This document shows, piece by piece, positions 1 through 7,874 of a stretch of DNA of 64,000 nucleotides. A program made the translations under genes and the position numbers. Each line of letters begins with the position of its first letter. Position 1 is the stretch's first letter. Source of the DNA: Halomonas sp. Bachu 37 (lineage in GTDB: Bacteria; Pseudomonadota; Gammaproteobacteria; Pseudomonadales; Halomonadaceae); the NCBI RefSeq assembly GCF_039691755.1, contig NZ_CP137552.1:2852001-2916000 (forward strand). The letters are read 5' to 3'. The notes below the pieces were generated by a model. The model had not been told where the DNA came from, searched no databases, and saw nothing but the letters and a program-made list of their open reading frames with translations.

Positions 1-1333
1 TCGTAGCGCCCTGCGTCGCCTGCTGGAGCGCCAATCCTATGCGGTCAGCGAGGCCGGCAGCGCGGAAGAGGCCCGGGCGCTGGCGCTCGATGAATTCGAC
101 CTGATCATCAGCGACCTGCGACTTTCCGGCGATCCGGGTACGGCACTGATCGCGGCGGCGGCACCGATCCCGGTGCTGATCATGACCAGCTACGCCAGCA
201 TGCGCTCGGCGGTGGACGCCCTGAAGCTCGGGGCGGTGGACTACGTCGCCAAGCCCTTCGACCACGATGAGCTGCTGGAAACGGTGGCGCGCATTCTGCA
301 TCAACGCGCCAGCCTGGAAAGCGTGCCACCGGCCGTTACCGTCGAGGGCGGCTGCCGCCAACCGATGATCGGCGACTGTACCGCCATGCAGCAGGTCTAT
401 ACGCGAATCAGCAAGACCGCTCCCGCCGATGTCACGGTACTGATCCAGGGCGAGTCGGGGACTGGCAAGGAGCTGGTCGCCCGAGCACTGCACCAGCAAA
501 GCAAGCGTGCTGGCGCTCCGCTTATCTGCGTCAATTGTGCGGCGATACCGGAAACGCTGATCGAGTCCGAGCTATTCGGTCACGAAAAAGGTGCCTTCAC
601 CGGTGCCAGCGCCGCCCGTACCGGCCTGGTCGAAGCCGCCGACGGGGGCACCCTGTTCCTCGACGAAATCGGCGAATTGCCGCTGGATGCCCAGGCACGC
701 CTGTTGCGGGTGCTTCAGGAAGGCGAGATCCGCAAGATCGGCTCGGTGGAAACCCGCCATGTCGACGTGCGCCTCATTGCCGCTACCCACCGCGACCTTC
801 GCGCGCTATCCAAAAGCGGCGAATTCCGCCTCGACCTCTACTATCGCCTGAATGTGATGCAGATAGATCTGCCCCCGCTGCGCGAGCGCGAAGACGACGT
901 GCTGAAGATCGCCGATATTCTGCTCGAAAAAGCCTGCAAGCGGCATGGCCGTGAAGGTTTGCGCCTGTCACGCGCCGCTCGACAGGATCTTCACGATTAT
1001 CCGTGGCCGGGTAATGTGCGGGAGCTGGAGAATGCCCTGGAACGGGGCGTGATCCTTGCCGAAGGGCATCTGATCCATTCCGACGATCTGGGCCTTGCGC
1101 CCTCGCCGCCCCGGCCCACTCCTGCACCGGCGACACCCGGCGCCAGCGAAGATAGCGATGCCGATGGCGATCTCTCCCTGGAGGATTACTTCCAGCACTT
1201 CGTTCTCGAGCATCAGGACCAGATGAGTGAAACCGAACTGGCCCAGAAGCTCGGCATCAGCCGCAAGAACCTCTGGGAGCGCCGTCAGCGCTTGGGAATC
1301 CCGCGCAAGAAAACGACGCGCCGACCCTCTTGA
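1..1333 (+). CDS. cbrB: CbrB-like sigma-54-dependent response regulator, 5' end missing
   Basis: This is a two-component response regulator of the NtrC family that activates sigma-54 RNA polymerase. The gene is open from base 2 and lacks only the first few codons. The receiver domain is visible (phospho-acceptor region DLIISDLRL, then MTSYAS and the conserved Lys in VAKPF). It is followed by an AAA+ domain with Walker A GESGTGKE and the sigma-54 contact loop GAFTGA, and a C-terminal Fis-type helix-turn-helix ([19 protein letters not shown]). The receiver end ([20 protein letters not shown]) and the C-terminus closely resemble Pseudomonas CbrB as I remember it. The downstream sRNA-pcnB arrangement is also the one known for cbrB. 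CbrB controls carbon/nitrogen balance by switching on CrcZ. The sensor kinase cbrA would lie just outside the window. Confidence 0.88.
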   Translation, partial: RSALRRLLERQSYAVSEAGSAEEARALALDEFDLIISDLRLSGDPGTALIAAAAPIPVLIMTSYASMRSAVDALKLGAVDYVAKPFDHDELLETVARILHQRASLESVPPAVTVEGGCRQPMIGDCTAMQQVYTRISKTAPADVTVLIQGESGTGKELVARALHQQSKRAGAPLICVNCAAIPETLIESELFGHEKGAFTGASAARTGLVEAADGGTLFLDEIGELPLDAQARLLRVLQEGEIRKIGSVETRHVDVRLIAATHRDLRALSKSGEFRLDLYYRLNVMQIDLPPLREREDDVLKIADILLEKACKRHGREGLRLSRAARQDLHDYPWPGNVRELENALERGVILAEGHLIHSDDLGLAPSPPRPTPAPATPGASEDSDADGDLSLEDYFQHFVLEHQDQMSETELAQKLGISRKNLWERRQRLGIPRKKTTRRPS

Positions 1334-1345
1334 ACGCAGCGGCCG

Positions 1346-1387
1346 GTTAGTGCAATGGCCGGCTTATCAGCCGGCCATTGCACTAAC
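1346..1387. terminator. Perfect 18-bp hairpin behind cbrB
   Basis: An 18-base arm (1346-1363) and its exact reverse complement (1370-1387) flank a 6-base loop, starting 13 bases after the cbrB stop. No T-run follows on either strand, so this is not a textbook intrinsic terminator. It may stop or protect the cbrB 3' end, or separate cbrB from the sRNA promoter region. Confidence 0.6.
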
Positions 1388-1429
1388 GTCTAAGACCTTG
1401 AATTACGAAGTTTTTGCTCCCTTTCCGAC

Positions 1430-1494
1430 TGTTACCCCAACATCTGTTACTTCCCCACACACCCAACATTCGAAAACACGGTTTTGCGGTAACA
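1430..1494 (+). promoter_or_regulatory. Probable CbrB enhancer: three TGTTAC/GTAACA half-sites
   Basis: TGTTAC occurs at 1430-1435 and 1445-1450, and its reverse complement GTAACA at 1489-1494. They lie about 100-165 bases upstream of the predicted sRNA start, the usual distance for a sigma-54 activator. Pseudomonas CbrB is reported to bind TGTTAC/GTAACA-type sites upstream of crcZ; I state this from memory. Assignment to CbrB is inferred from sequence and the neighbouring gene. Confidence 0.65.
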
Positions 1495-1568
1495 CTTCCC
1501 AGCCAGCTCTCCGCCCCGCTTCTCTTACAGCTTCTTATCTGCATGAAATATATGAATAAAGAACTTGG

Positions 1569-1584
1569 TGGCACAGCGAGTGCA
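1569..1584 (+). promoter_or_regulatory. Sigma-54 promoter of the CrcZ-like RNA
   Basis: TGGCAC-N5-GTGCA places GG at 1570-1571 and GC at 1582-1583, the obligatory GG-N10-GC spacing of -24/-12 promoters. It differs from the TGGCAC-N5-TTGCA consensus at one position in the -12 box. Predicted transcription start is about 1594-1596, just ahead of the A-rich RNA. Confidence 0.8.
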
Positions 1585-1594
1585 ATATTACTGG

Positions 1595-2061
1595 GCAAGA
1601 AGAACAGAAAAATGTGGGCAACGCGGCTGAGCGCAAACAACAACAACTTCCTTCAGTCCCGACAAAGCCTGGGCAATAAAAACAACAAGCTCGGGCAGTC
1701 AATGAGATAGCCATAGCAATAACAACAAGGCATGCCATCTCATCCACTTATGCCAATGCCAAGAATATCAAGCAGTGGCAGAACAATAACAAAACAGAGT
1801 AGTGGAATGCCCTAGACAGGACGCGACGTGCGCCAACGACAGCCAACAATAACAATTGTCGTATCGCGTACACCCGGCAATAACAATAACTCGCCGGAGA
1901 GAGAAGCAGTCGCGGTTGGATTATTGTTTTGAATACGAGGCGGTCGCCTTGCGAGTGTCGACTGCGGTGCGTATTCAGGGCGATGTGCCATCACGAAGAA
2001 AAACAGCAGCATGGATGCTGATTGTTCGCTTAAAAAAGGAGGCCTTCGAGGCCTCCTTTTT
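1595..2061 (+). ncRNA. crcZ: CrcZ-type Hfq/Crc-sequestering small RNA
   Basis: The approx. 467-nt transcript is bounded by the sigma-54 promoter and an intrinsic terminator, near the ~400 nt of Pseudomonas CrcZ. Six A-rich CA motifs of the AANAANAA type are spread through it at 1636-1647, 1675-1688, 1718-1728, 1782-1792, 1845-1855 and 1879-1889. A seventh weaker one lies at 1996-2003. These are the sites that the distal face of Hfq, helped by Crc, binds in mRNAs under catabolite repression. An RNA with many copies titrates Hfq/Crc and relieves repression. The position between cbrB and pcnB is the same as crcZ in Pseudomonas. No plausible protein is encoded here: open frames are short and lack ribosome-binding sites. 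The 5' end is inferred from the promoter. Confidence 0.85.
2033..2061 (+). terminator. Intrinsic terminator of the CrcZ-like RNA
   Basis: AAAAGGAGGCC, loop TTCGA, GGCCTCCTTTTT: an 11-bp stem with a T-run, 138 bases before pcnB. It sets the 3' end of the sRNA. Confidence 0.9.
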
Positions 2062-2086
2062 CTATATCCGAGAGTTACCTTTCTAC

Positions 2087-2115
2087 CTTACCCGAGCGTT
2101 CAATTACCGGGTAAG
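2087..2115. repeat. Inverted repeat ahead of the pcnB promoter
   Basis: CTTACCCG (2087-2094) and CGGGTAAG (2108-2115) form a perfect 8-bp dyad with a 13-base spacer, ending two bases before the putative pcnB -35 box. It could be an operator; no regulator is suggested by the sequence. Confidence 0.4.
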
Positions 2116-2117
2116 CT

Positions 2118-2145
2118 TTGCAAGCCCTTGGGGGTCGGCTACACT
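2118..2145 (+). promoter_or_regulatory. Probable sigma-70 promoter of pcnB
   Basis: TTGCAA (2118-2123), a 16-base spacer and TACACT (2140-2145) lie 54 bases before the pcnB ATG. It follows the sRNA terminator, so pcnB probably has its own start. Confidence 0.45.
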
Positions 2146-2198
2146 CTCCCGCTTGCAACCCATTTATTTTTCCGCACTCCGCGAGTCGATATCGCCGC

Positions 2199-3593
2199 AT
2201 GTTCAAAGGATTTACCCGTTTCCTGCAAAGTCCGAGCGAGCACATCAAGACGTTGTTCGAACCCCAGGGAAACCCACCCGGCCCCCTGGTGCCCCAAGTG
2301 ATCCCGCGTGAAGAGCACCCGGTTTCCCGCCAGCACTTCAGTGAAGCTGCCCTCAAAGTGTTGTACCGCCTGCATAAAGCGGGGTTCGACGCCTATCTTG
2401 TGGGCGGCTGCATCCGGGATGCCTTGCTGGGCAAGATGCCCAAGGACTTTGATGTCGCCACCAATGCCACCCCGGAAGAGGTGCGCGACCTGTTTCGCAA
2501 TTCGCGGCTGATCGGTCGCCGTTTTCGTATCGTCCATGTGCGTTTCGGCCGTGAGGTGATCGAGGTCACCACCTTCCGCGGCAAGCCCAGCGATGAGCAC
2601 GGCGGCCATCTAGCTCAGCAATCCGATGCCGGCCTGCTGTTGCGCGACAATGTCTGGGGCAGCATCGAAGAAGACGCCATCCGGCGGGATTTCACCATCA
2701 ATGCGCTCTACTACAGCATCGCGGATTTCTCGATTCATGATTTCGCCGGCGGAGTCCGGGACATCGAGTCGCGAACCCTGCGCTTGATCGGCGAACCCGA
2801 GACCCGTTACCGCGAGGATCCGGTACGCATGTTGCGGGCGATTCGCTTTGCCGCCAAGCTCGATTTCACCCTCGACCCGGCCACCGAGGCGCCGCTCGCC
2901 GACTGTGCCCCGCTGCTGTTGCAGATTCCTCCGGCGCGCCTATTCGACGAAGTACTCAAGCTGTTCATGGCCGGTCACGGCCTAGCCACGTTCCGTCTGC
3001 TGAGCGAATACGGCCTGTTCGCCATGCTTTTCCCCGAAGCCGAAGAGGCCATGGTCGATCTCCCCTGGTTCGAGGGCATGATCGAACTGGCGCTGGAAAA
3101 TACTGACAAGCGCATCGCCGAAGAGCGCCCGGTGACCCCAGCTTTTCTGCTGGCCGCCTTTTTGTGGGCGCCGGTACTTCAGCGCCAGGCCATTTTCGAA
3201 CAGGAGGGCATGCCGGCCATACCCGCGCTTCAGGCCGCCGCCCAGCAAGTAATCTCGCGCCAGCTTCAGCATACCTCCATTCCCAAGCGCTTCGGCATGC
3301 CCATGCGCGAAATATGGGAACTGCAGCAGCGCTTGCCCCAACTACGCGGCAAGCGGGCCTTCCAGACCCGGGAGCACCCCCGTTTTCGTGCTGCCTATGA
3401 CCTGCTGCTGCTGCGCGAGCAGGCCGGAGAGCTGGAGCCAGGGCTCGGCGACTGGTGGACGGCCTTTCAAAAAGGCGATGAGCACGAACAGCGTCGTCTG
3501 TTGCAGAAAGCCGGAGGCGACCCCGCCAGCCAGGGTCAGGGGCGGCGCAAAAGACGGCGTAAGCGTAAACCCCGGCCATCTCAGGGCGATTAG
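2199..3593 (+). CDS. pcnB: Poly(A) polymerase I
   Basis: It adds 3' poly(A) tails to RNAs and so marks them for decay by the degradosome and PNPase. The 464-residue protein has the nucleotidyltransferase signature YLVGGCIRDALLG and the catalytic Asp pair in PKDFDVAT. These are followed by RRDFTINALYY, the tRNA-nucleotidyltransferase-like RNA-binding core, and a very basic C-terminus (GRRKRRRKRKPR) typical of bacterial PcnB. I place the start at ATG 2199 (MFKGFTRF) because an upstream in-frame start at 2118 would lie in the promoter. It is followed after one base by folK, the order found in Pseudomonas. Confidence 0.93.
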   Translation: MFKGFTRFLQSPSEHIKTLFEPQGNPPGPLVPQVIPREEHPVSRQHFSEAALKVLYRLHKAGFDAYLVGGCIRDALLGKMPKDFDVATNATPEEVRDLFRNSRLIGRRFRIVHVRFGREVIEVTTFRGKPSDEHGGHLAQQSDAGLLLRDNVWGSIEEDAIRRDFTINALYYSIADFSIHDFAGGVRDIESRTLRLIGEPETRYREDPVRMLRAIRFAAKLDFTLDPATEAPLADCAPLLLQIPPARLFDEVLKLFMAGHGLATFRLLSEYGLFAMLFPEAEEAMVDLPWFEGMIELALENTDKRIAEERPVTPAFLLAAFLWAPVLQRQAIFEQEGMPAIPALQAAAQQVISRQLQHTSIPKRFGMPMREIWELQQRLPQLRGKRAFQTREHPRFRAAYDLLLLREQAGELEPGLGDWWTAFQKGDEHEQRRLLQKAGGDPASQGQGRRKRRRKRKPRPSQGD

Positions 3594-3594
3594 A

Positions 3595-4146
3595 ATGGGG
3601 CGCTATCCACCGCAAAGCGTCTATATCGGGCTTGGCAGCAATCTGGATGATCCCGTGGATCAAGTGAGCCAGGCACTGGAAGCCTTGCGCCACCTTCCCG
3701 TGACTCGCCATGTGAGCTCGTCGCAACTCTATCGCAGCCGCCCGGTCGGCCCTCAGGACCAGCCCGATTTCATCAACGCCGTTGCCCGGCTGGAAACTCG
3801 GCTCTCACCGCTGGCCCTGCTCGATCAGCTCCAGGCGCTGGAACAGCATCATAGCCGCCGACGTCCCAGGCGCTGGGGGCCGCGCACTCTGGACCTGGAC
3901 CTGCTGCTGTACGGCGAACAAACGCTGGCCCTGCCCCGCTTGACGCTCCCCCATCCGGAAATGACTCGGCGCGGCTTCGTCCTCCTGCCACTACAGGAGC
4001 TCGCTCCCAACCTGTCGCTGCAAGGAAGACCGCTCCAGGCCTGGCTCGACGCCTTGTCTACTGACCAGCACCCGGTCCCTCTCGACAGAACCCTTCATAG
4101 CGCTCCTTCCGCACCGTCACTCGACACCGGCAATGCATTCAGGTAA
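3595..4146 (+). CDS. folK: 6-hydroxymethyl-7,8-dihydropterin pyrophosphokinase
   Basis: This enzyme transfers pyrophosphate from ATP to 6-hydroxymethyl-dihydropterin, giving the substrate that FolP (21198-22094) joins to p-aminobenzoate in folate synthesis. The 183-residue protein shows the N-terminal IGLGSNL, the substrate-binding FINAVARLET, and the HPPK signature RRWGPRTLDLDLLLYG. LPHPEMTRRGFVLLPL then closes the domain. ATG 3595 begins one base after the pcnB stop, so the two are translationally coupled. The final ~20 residues run beyond the usual family length of about 160. Confidence 0.93.
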   Translation: MGRYPPQSVYIGLGSNLDDPVDQVSQALEALRHLPVTRHVSSSQLYRSRPVGPQDQPDFINAVARLETRLSPLALLDQLQALEQHHSRRRPRRWGPRTLDLDLLLYGEQTLALPRLTLPHPEMTRRGFVLLPLQELAPNLSLQGRPLQAWLDALSTDQHPVPLDRTLHSAPSAPSLDTGNAFR

Positions 4147-4247
4147 CAATCACCGGCTACGCCTCCAGGTGTCCGCACCACGACGGCGATTCCCATTATG
4201 GTTGGACGCCAATGTCGCGCCGACCGCTGAAAATACGAGAGCACGCC

Positions 4248-5039
4248 ATGAAAACCGTCACCCTGAGCACGTTGCAGGCGTTCAAACGCGCCGGCGAGCC
4301 GTTCAGCTGCCTGACCGCCTATGACGCTTCCTTCGCCCATACCGCCAGTCAAGCCGGCATCGAGGTGCTGTTGGTGGGCGATTCCCTGGGCATGGTGCTG
4401 CAAGGCCATAACAGTACGCTTCCCGTTACCCTTGATGACATCTGCTACCACACCCGCTGCGCGGCACGGGGTAAAACGGCCAGTTTGTTGATGGTGGATC
4501 TGCCTTTCATGAGCAATACCAGCACCGAGCGGCTGCTCAACGATGCCGGAGCGCTGATGCGCGCCGGTGCCGAACTGGTCAAGCTCGAGGGCGAAGCGTG
4601 GATGGCGGAAGGAATTCGTGAGCTGACCCGCCGCGGGGTTCCGGTATGCGCCCACCTCGGTCTCACCCCGCAGACGGTGTATCAGCTGGGCGGCTACAAG
4701 GTGCAGGGACGCGACGCCGAGCAGGCCGAGCGGATCATCAACGATGCCAGGATCCTCGTCGAGGCGGGCGCGTCGGTAATTCTACTGGAATGCGTGCCGG
4801 CCAGCCTGGGCAAAGCCGTCACACAAGCGCTGGATGTCCCCGTCATCGGCATTGGCGCCGGACCCGATACCGACGGCCAGATTCTGGTCATGCATGACGT
4901 GCTGGGAGTCACCCATGGGCGTACGCCGCGTTTCGTGAAGAACTTCATGACAGAAGCCGCTTCCATCCAGGGCGCCTTCACGCAGTATCACGATGCCGTA
5001 AAGACACGCGCCTTTCCCGCCCCCGAGCACTGCTTCTAA
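4248..5039 (+). CDS. panB: 3-methyl-2-oxobutanoate hydroxymethyltransferase
   Basis: It forms ketopantoate from 2-oxoisovalerate and methylene-tetrahydrofolate, the first committed step of pantothenate synthesis. The 263-residue protein is close to the family length. It has VGDSLGMVLQGHNSTLPVT (metal-binding Asp), MVDLPFMSN (second metal Asp), VKLEG, LECVP with the catalytic Glu, and GIGAGPDTDGQILV. An in-frame start exists at 4212, but ATG 4248 (MKTVTLSTLQ) matches known PanB N-termini. It heads the panBCD cluster, and following folK links folate and pantothenate synthesis. Confidence 0.95.
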   Translation: MKTVTLSTLQAFKRAGEPFSCLTAYDASFAHTASQAGIEVLLVGDSLGMVLQGHNSTLPVTLDDICYHTRCAARGKTASLLMVDLPFMSNTSTERLLNDAGALMRAGAELVKLEGEAWMAEGIRELTRRGVPVCAHLGLTPQTVYQLGGYKVQGRDAEQAERIINDARILVEAGASVILLECVPASLGKAVTQALDVPVIGIGAGPDTDGQILVMHDVLGVTHGRTPRFVKNFMTEAASIQGAFTQYHDAVKTRAFPAPEHCF

Positions 5040-5081
5040 TTCAATGTCCATTCTTGACCAACGTTTCGATCTGGAATTGTG

Positions 5082-5945
5082 ATGCGCACCTTACGAGACA
5101 TCCAGGCCCTGCGTGATGCGCTGGGCGAGTATCGCCGCCGTGGCCAGCGCATCGCCCTGGTCCCTACCATGGGCAACCTGCACGCTGGCCATCTAACGCT
5201 GGTGGAGAGCGCTCGGCGCAATGCGGACGTGGTAGTCGCCAGCCTGTTCGTCAATCCCATGCAGTTCGGCCCCGGGGAGGATCTCGACGCCTACCCGCGC
5301 ACTTTCGCCGAAGACCAGCAACAGCTCGAGACCAACGATTGCGACGTGCTGTTCGCGCCCACCACCGCTACCCTCTACCCCTTTGGGCTCGAGCAGCAGA
5401 GCCGTGTGCATGTACCCGGTGTCAGCGAAGGATTGTGTGGCGGGACCCGGCCCGGCCATTTCGATGGCGTGGCGACGGTGGTCACCATGCTGTTCAACCT
5501 GGTGCAACCGGATAGCGCCTTTTTCGGCGAGAAGGATTACCAGCAGCTGGCGGTGATCCGCAAGCTCGTGCGCGACCTGCACATGCCGGTCGAGATCGTC
5601 GGCGTGCCTATCGTCCGCGCCGAGGACGGGCTCGCGCTGTCCTCGCGCAATGGCTATCTCGATGCCTCCCAGCGCGCCATCGCGCCACAGCTCCACCGGA
5701 CGCTGCAACGCTTACGCCAGGACCTGGAAGCCGGCAAGCCCGCATCTGCAGTGCTCCAGCAGGGCCGCGAAGCGTTGCACGATGCCGGATTCGTTCCCGA
5801 CTATCTCGAACTGCGCGACCCTCTGCTCGGCCCCGTGACTCCCGCCACTCGCAATGCCGTTCTGCTGGTCGCGGCGCAACTGGGACCGGCACGATTGATC
5901 GACAACCTCGGTGTCTGCCTGCCGTCCGCCGCGCCGGCCGGTTAA
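5082..5945 (+). CDS. panC: Pantothenate synthetase (pantoate-beta-alanine ligase)
   Basis: It joins pantoate and beta-alanine with ATP to make pantothenate, using the products of PanB/PanE and PanD. The 287-residue protein has the nucleotidyl-transferase HIGH-type motif in [14 protein letters not shown]. It also has [29 protein letters not shown] for ATP/pantoate binding, and SSRN in place of KMSKS. GTG 5079 directly precedes ATG 5082; I choose ATG. It sits 42 bases after panB in the same direction. Confidence 0.95.
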   Translation: MRTLRDIQALRDALGEYRRRGQRIALVPTMGNLHAGHLTLVESARRNADVVVASLFVNPMQFGPGEDLDAYPRTFAEDQQQLETNDCDVLFAPTTATLYPFGLEQQSRVHVPGVSEGLCGGTRPGHFDGVATVVTMLFNLVQPDSAFFGEKDYQQLAVIRKLVRDLHMPVEIVGVPIVRAEDGLALSSRNGYLDASQRAIAPQLHRTLQRLRQDLEAGKPASAVLQQGREALHDAGFVPDYLELRDPLLGPVTPATRNAVLLVAAQLGPARLIDNLGVCLPSAAPAG

Positions 5946-5998
5946 CCCGGCGAAAGCCACCAAGTTCGCCACAACAAGTCGCTACAACAGGACATTCA

Positions 5999-6379
5999 AT
6001 GCACACCATCATGCTCAAGGCCAAGCTCCATATGGCACGCGTCACCCATGCCGTCCTCAACTACGAGGGCTCGTGCGCGATCGACGGCGACCTGCTGGAT
6101 ATGGCCGGTATTCGCGAAAACGAACAGATCCAGATCTACAACGTGGAAAACGGCGAACGCTTCACGACCTACGCCATACGCGGTGAAGAAGGCTCGCGGA
6201 TGATCTCCATCAACGGAGCCGCCGCTCACCTGGCGTCACCCGGGCACCGCATCATCATCTGCAGTTACGCCCATTACAGCGAGGCAGAGCTCGACGCCCA
6301 TCAGCCCGCTCTGGTCTATCTACAGGAAGGCAATGTGGTCAGTCACACCAGCAACGCCATTCCCGTCCAACTGGCCTGA
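5999..6379 (+). CDS. panD: Aspartate 1-decarboxylase proenzyme
   Basis: It makes beta-alanine from L-aspartate for PanC. The 126-residue proenzyme cleaves itself at Gly24-Ser25 (YEGSCAID), turning Ser25 into the pyruvoyl cofactor; the site is intact and at the same position as in Escherichia coli. Length and N-terminus ([11 protein letters not shown]) fit the family. It is the last gene of the panBCD run; a 197-base gap with a possible promoter separates it from phaA. Confidence 0.96.
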   Translation: MHTIMLKAKLHMARVTHAVLNYEGSCAIDGDLLDMAGIRENEQIQIYNVENGERFTTYAIRGEEGSRMISINGAAAHLASPGHRIIICSYAHYSEAELDAHQPALVYLQEGNVVSHTSNAIPVQLA

Positions 6380-6483
6380 CCAGGCACCACGCTTGCTTTC
6401 CCGTCCGGGTCGACATGCTCGGCCCTTTTTTCAAGACTGGCCACGCCTTACCAACCTCCGAGCAATATGGCCAAAAAAGCGTA

Positions 6484-6513
6484 TTGCCGCAGCGCACAAC
6501 CTTCCCCTATGCT
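6484..6513 (+). promoter_or_regulatory. Possible phaA promoter
   Basis: TTGCCG (6484-6489), 18 bases, TATGCT (6508-6513), about 60 bases before the phaA start. Only a moderate match to sigma-70 consensus. Confidence 0.35.
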
Positions 6514-6576
6514 GTAGAAAGTACGCCAACCGGGCGCACACTTGCGCCCCGCTCTACAATATTCAGGAGTCATCCC

Positions 6577-7752
6577 ATGCAAGAAGTGGTGATTGTTGCT
6601 GCACGTCGTACCGCCATCGGTTCCTTTGGCGGCTCCCTGGCCGGCATTCCCGCCAGCGATCTCGGCGCCTTGGTGATCAAGGATATTCTCGCCAGCACCG
6701 GTGTTTCCCCGGAGCAAGTGGATGAAGTCCTGCTGGGACAGGTCCTTACCGCTGGCGCTGGGCAGAATCCGGCACGCCAGGCCTCGATCAAGGCAGGACT
6801 GCCCGACTCGGTTCCCGCCATGACCATCAACAAGGTATGCGGCTCAGGCCTGAAGGCGCTACATCTGGCCACCCAGGCCATCCGCTGCGGCGACGCCGAC
6901 CTGATACTCGCCGGCGGCCAGGAGAACATGTCGCTGTCGCCCCACGTGCTGCCCAATTCCCGTAATGGCCAGCGCATGGGCGACTGGAAAGCCATCGATT
7001 CCATGGTGCATGACGGTCTGTGGGACGCGTTCAATAACTACCACATGGGCGTCACCGCCGAGAACCTGGCGGAGAAATACGGCATCACCCGTGAGGAGAT
7101 GGACGAGTTCGCCGCCCAGTCTCAACACAACGCCGCCCAGGCAATCAAGGATGGGCGCTTCAAGAGCCAGATCGTGCCGGTGGAAATTCCCCAGCGCAAA
7201 GGCGACCCGATTATCTTCGATACCGACGAGAATCCGCGTGAAGTTTCGGCGGAAAAACTCGGCGGCATGAAGCCTGCCTTCAAGAAGGACGGTACGGTAA
7301 CCGCGGGCAATGCCTCCTCGCTCAACGACGGCGCTGCCGTGGTCATGATCTGTTCCGCCGAAAAGGCCAAGGAACTCGGGCTTGAGCCGCTGGCTCGTGT
7401 TGCCGGTTACGCCAACGCCGCCGTCGACCCGGCCATCATGGGCATCGGCCCGGCACCGGCCACGCGTCGTTGCCTGGAGAAAGCCGGCTGGAGCCTGGAA
7501 GATCTGGACCTGGTGGAAGCCAACGAAGCGTTCGCCGCCCAGGCGATGTCGGTCAATAAAGAGCTTGGCTGGGATGTCAGCAAGGTCAACGTCAACGGTG
7601 GCGCCATCGCCCTGGGTCACCCCATCGGCGCTTCAGGCTGCCGTGTGCTGGTGTCCTTGCTGCATGAGATGATCGCCCGTGACGCCAAGAAAGGCCTGGC
7701 GACGCTATGTATCGGTGGTGGTCAGGGTGTTGCCCTGGCAATTGAAAGATAA
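6577..7752 (+). CDS. phaA: Acetyl-CoA C-acetyltransferase (beta-ketothiolase)
   Basis: It condenses two acetyl-CoA to acetoacetyl-CoA, the first step of polyhydroxybutyrate synthesis, or runs in reverse in degradation. The 391-residue protein has the nucleophile Cys88 in [20 protein letters not shown], the His motif [14 protein letters not shown] and the second Cys in LCIGGGQG near the end. ATG 6577 has CAGGAG eight bases upstream. The partner reductase phaB lies at 62092-62838, and no synthase gene is in the window. An atoB-type catabolic role cannot be excluded from sequence. A strong terminator follows. Confidence 0.88.
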   Translation: MQEVVIVAARRTAIGSFGGSLAGIPASDLGALVIKDILASTGVSPEQVDEVLLGQVLTAGAGQNPARQASIKAGLPDSVPAMTINKVCGSGLKALHLATQAIRCGDADLILAGGQENMSLSPHVLPNSRNGQRMGDWKAIDSMVHDGLWDAFNNYHMGVTAENLAEKYGITREEMDEFAAQSQHNAAQAIKDGRFKSQIVPVEIPQRKGDPIIFDTDENPREVSAEKLGGMKPAFKKDGTVTAGNASSLNDGAAVVMICSAEKAKELGLEPLARVAGYANAAVDPAIMGIGPAPATRRCLEKAGWSLEDLDLVEANEAFAAQAMSVNKELGWDVSKVNVNGGAIALGHPIGASGCRVLVSLLHEMIARDAKKGLATLCIGGGQGVALAIER

Positions 7753-7791
7753 ACACGCCAATAGAGATAAAATCGCCGACTGAAGCCGACA

Positions 7792-7824
7792 GCGTGCTCT
7801 GGAGTTTCCGGAGCACGTTTTTTT
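7792..7824 (+). terminator. Intrinsic terminator of phaA
   Basis: CGTGCTC (7793-7799) pairs with GAGCACG (7811-7817), extendable inward with a G-T pair, and seven T follow. It sits 40 bases after the phaA stop. Confidence 0.85.
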
Positions 7825-7874
7825 CGGCCAGCCAAAAGGCAACGGCGCAGGCTCACAGCATACACGCTAGGCGT

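Noticed and set aside
1636..1889. CRISPR-like array from the repeated AAC/AAT triplets
   Set aside because: Repeats are short A-rich motifs without fixed length or palindromic repeat units, and no cas genes are nearby.
1856..2311. Short open frames across the cbrB-pcnB gap
   Set aside because: They lack ribosome-binding sites, cross the terminator at 2033-2061 and have no family motifs; the RNA interpretation explains the region better.
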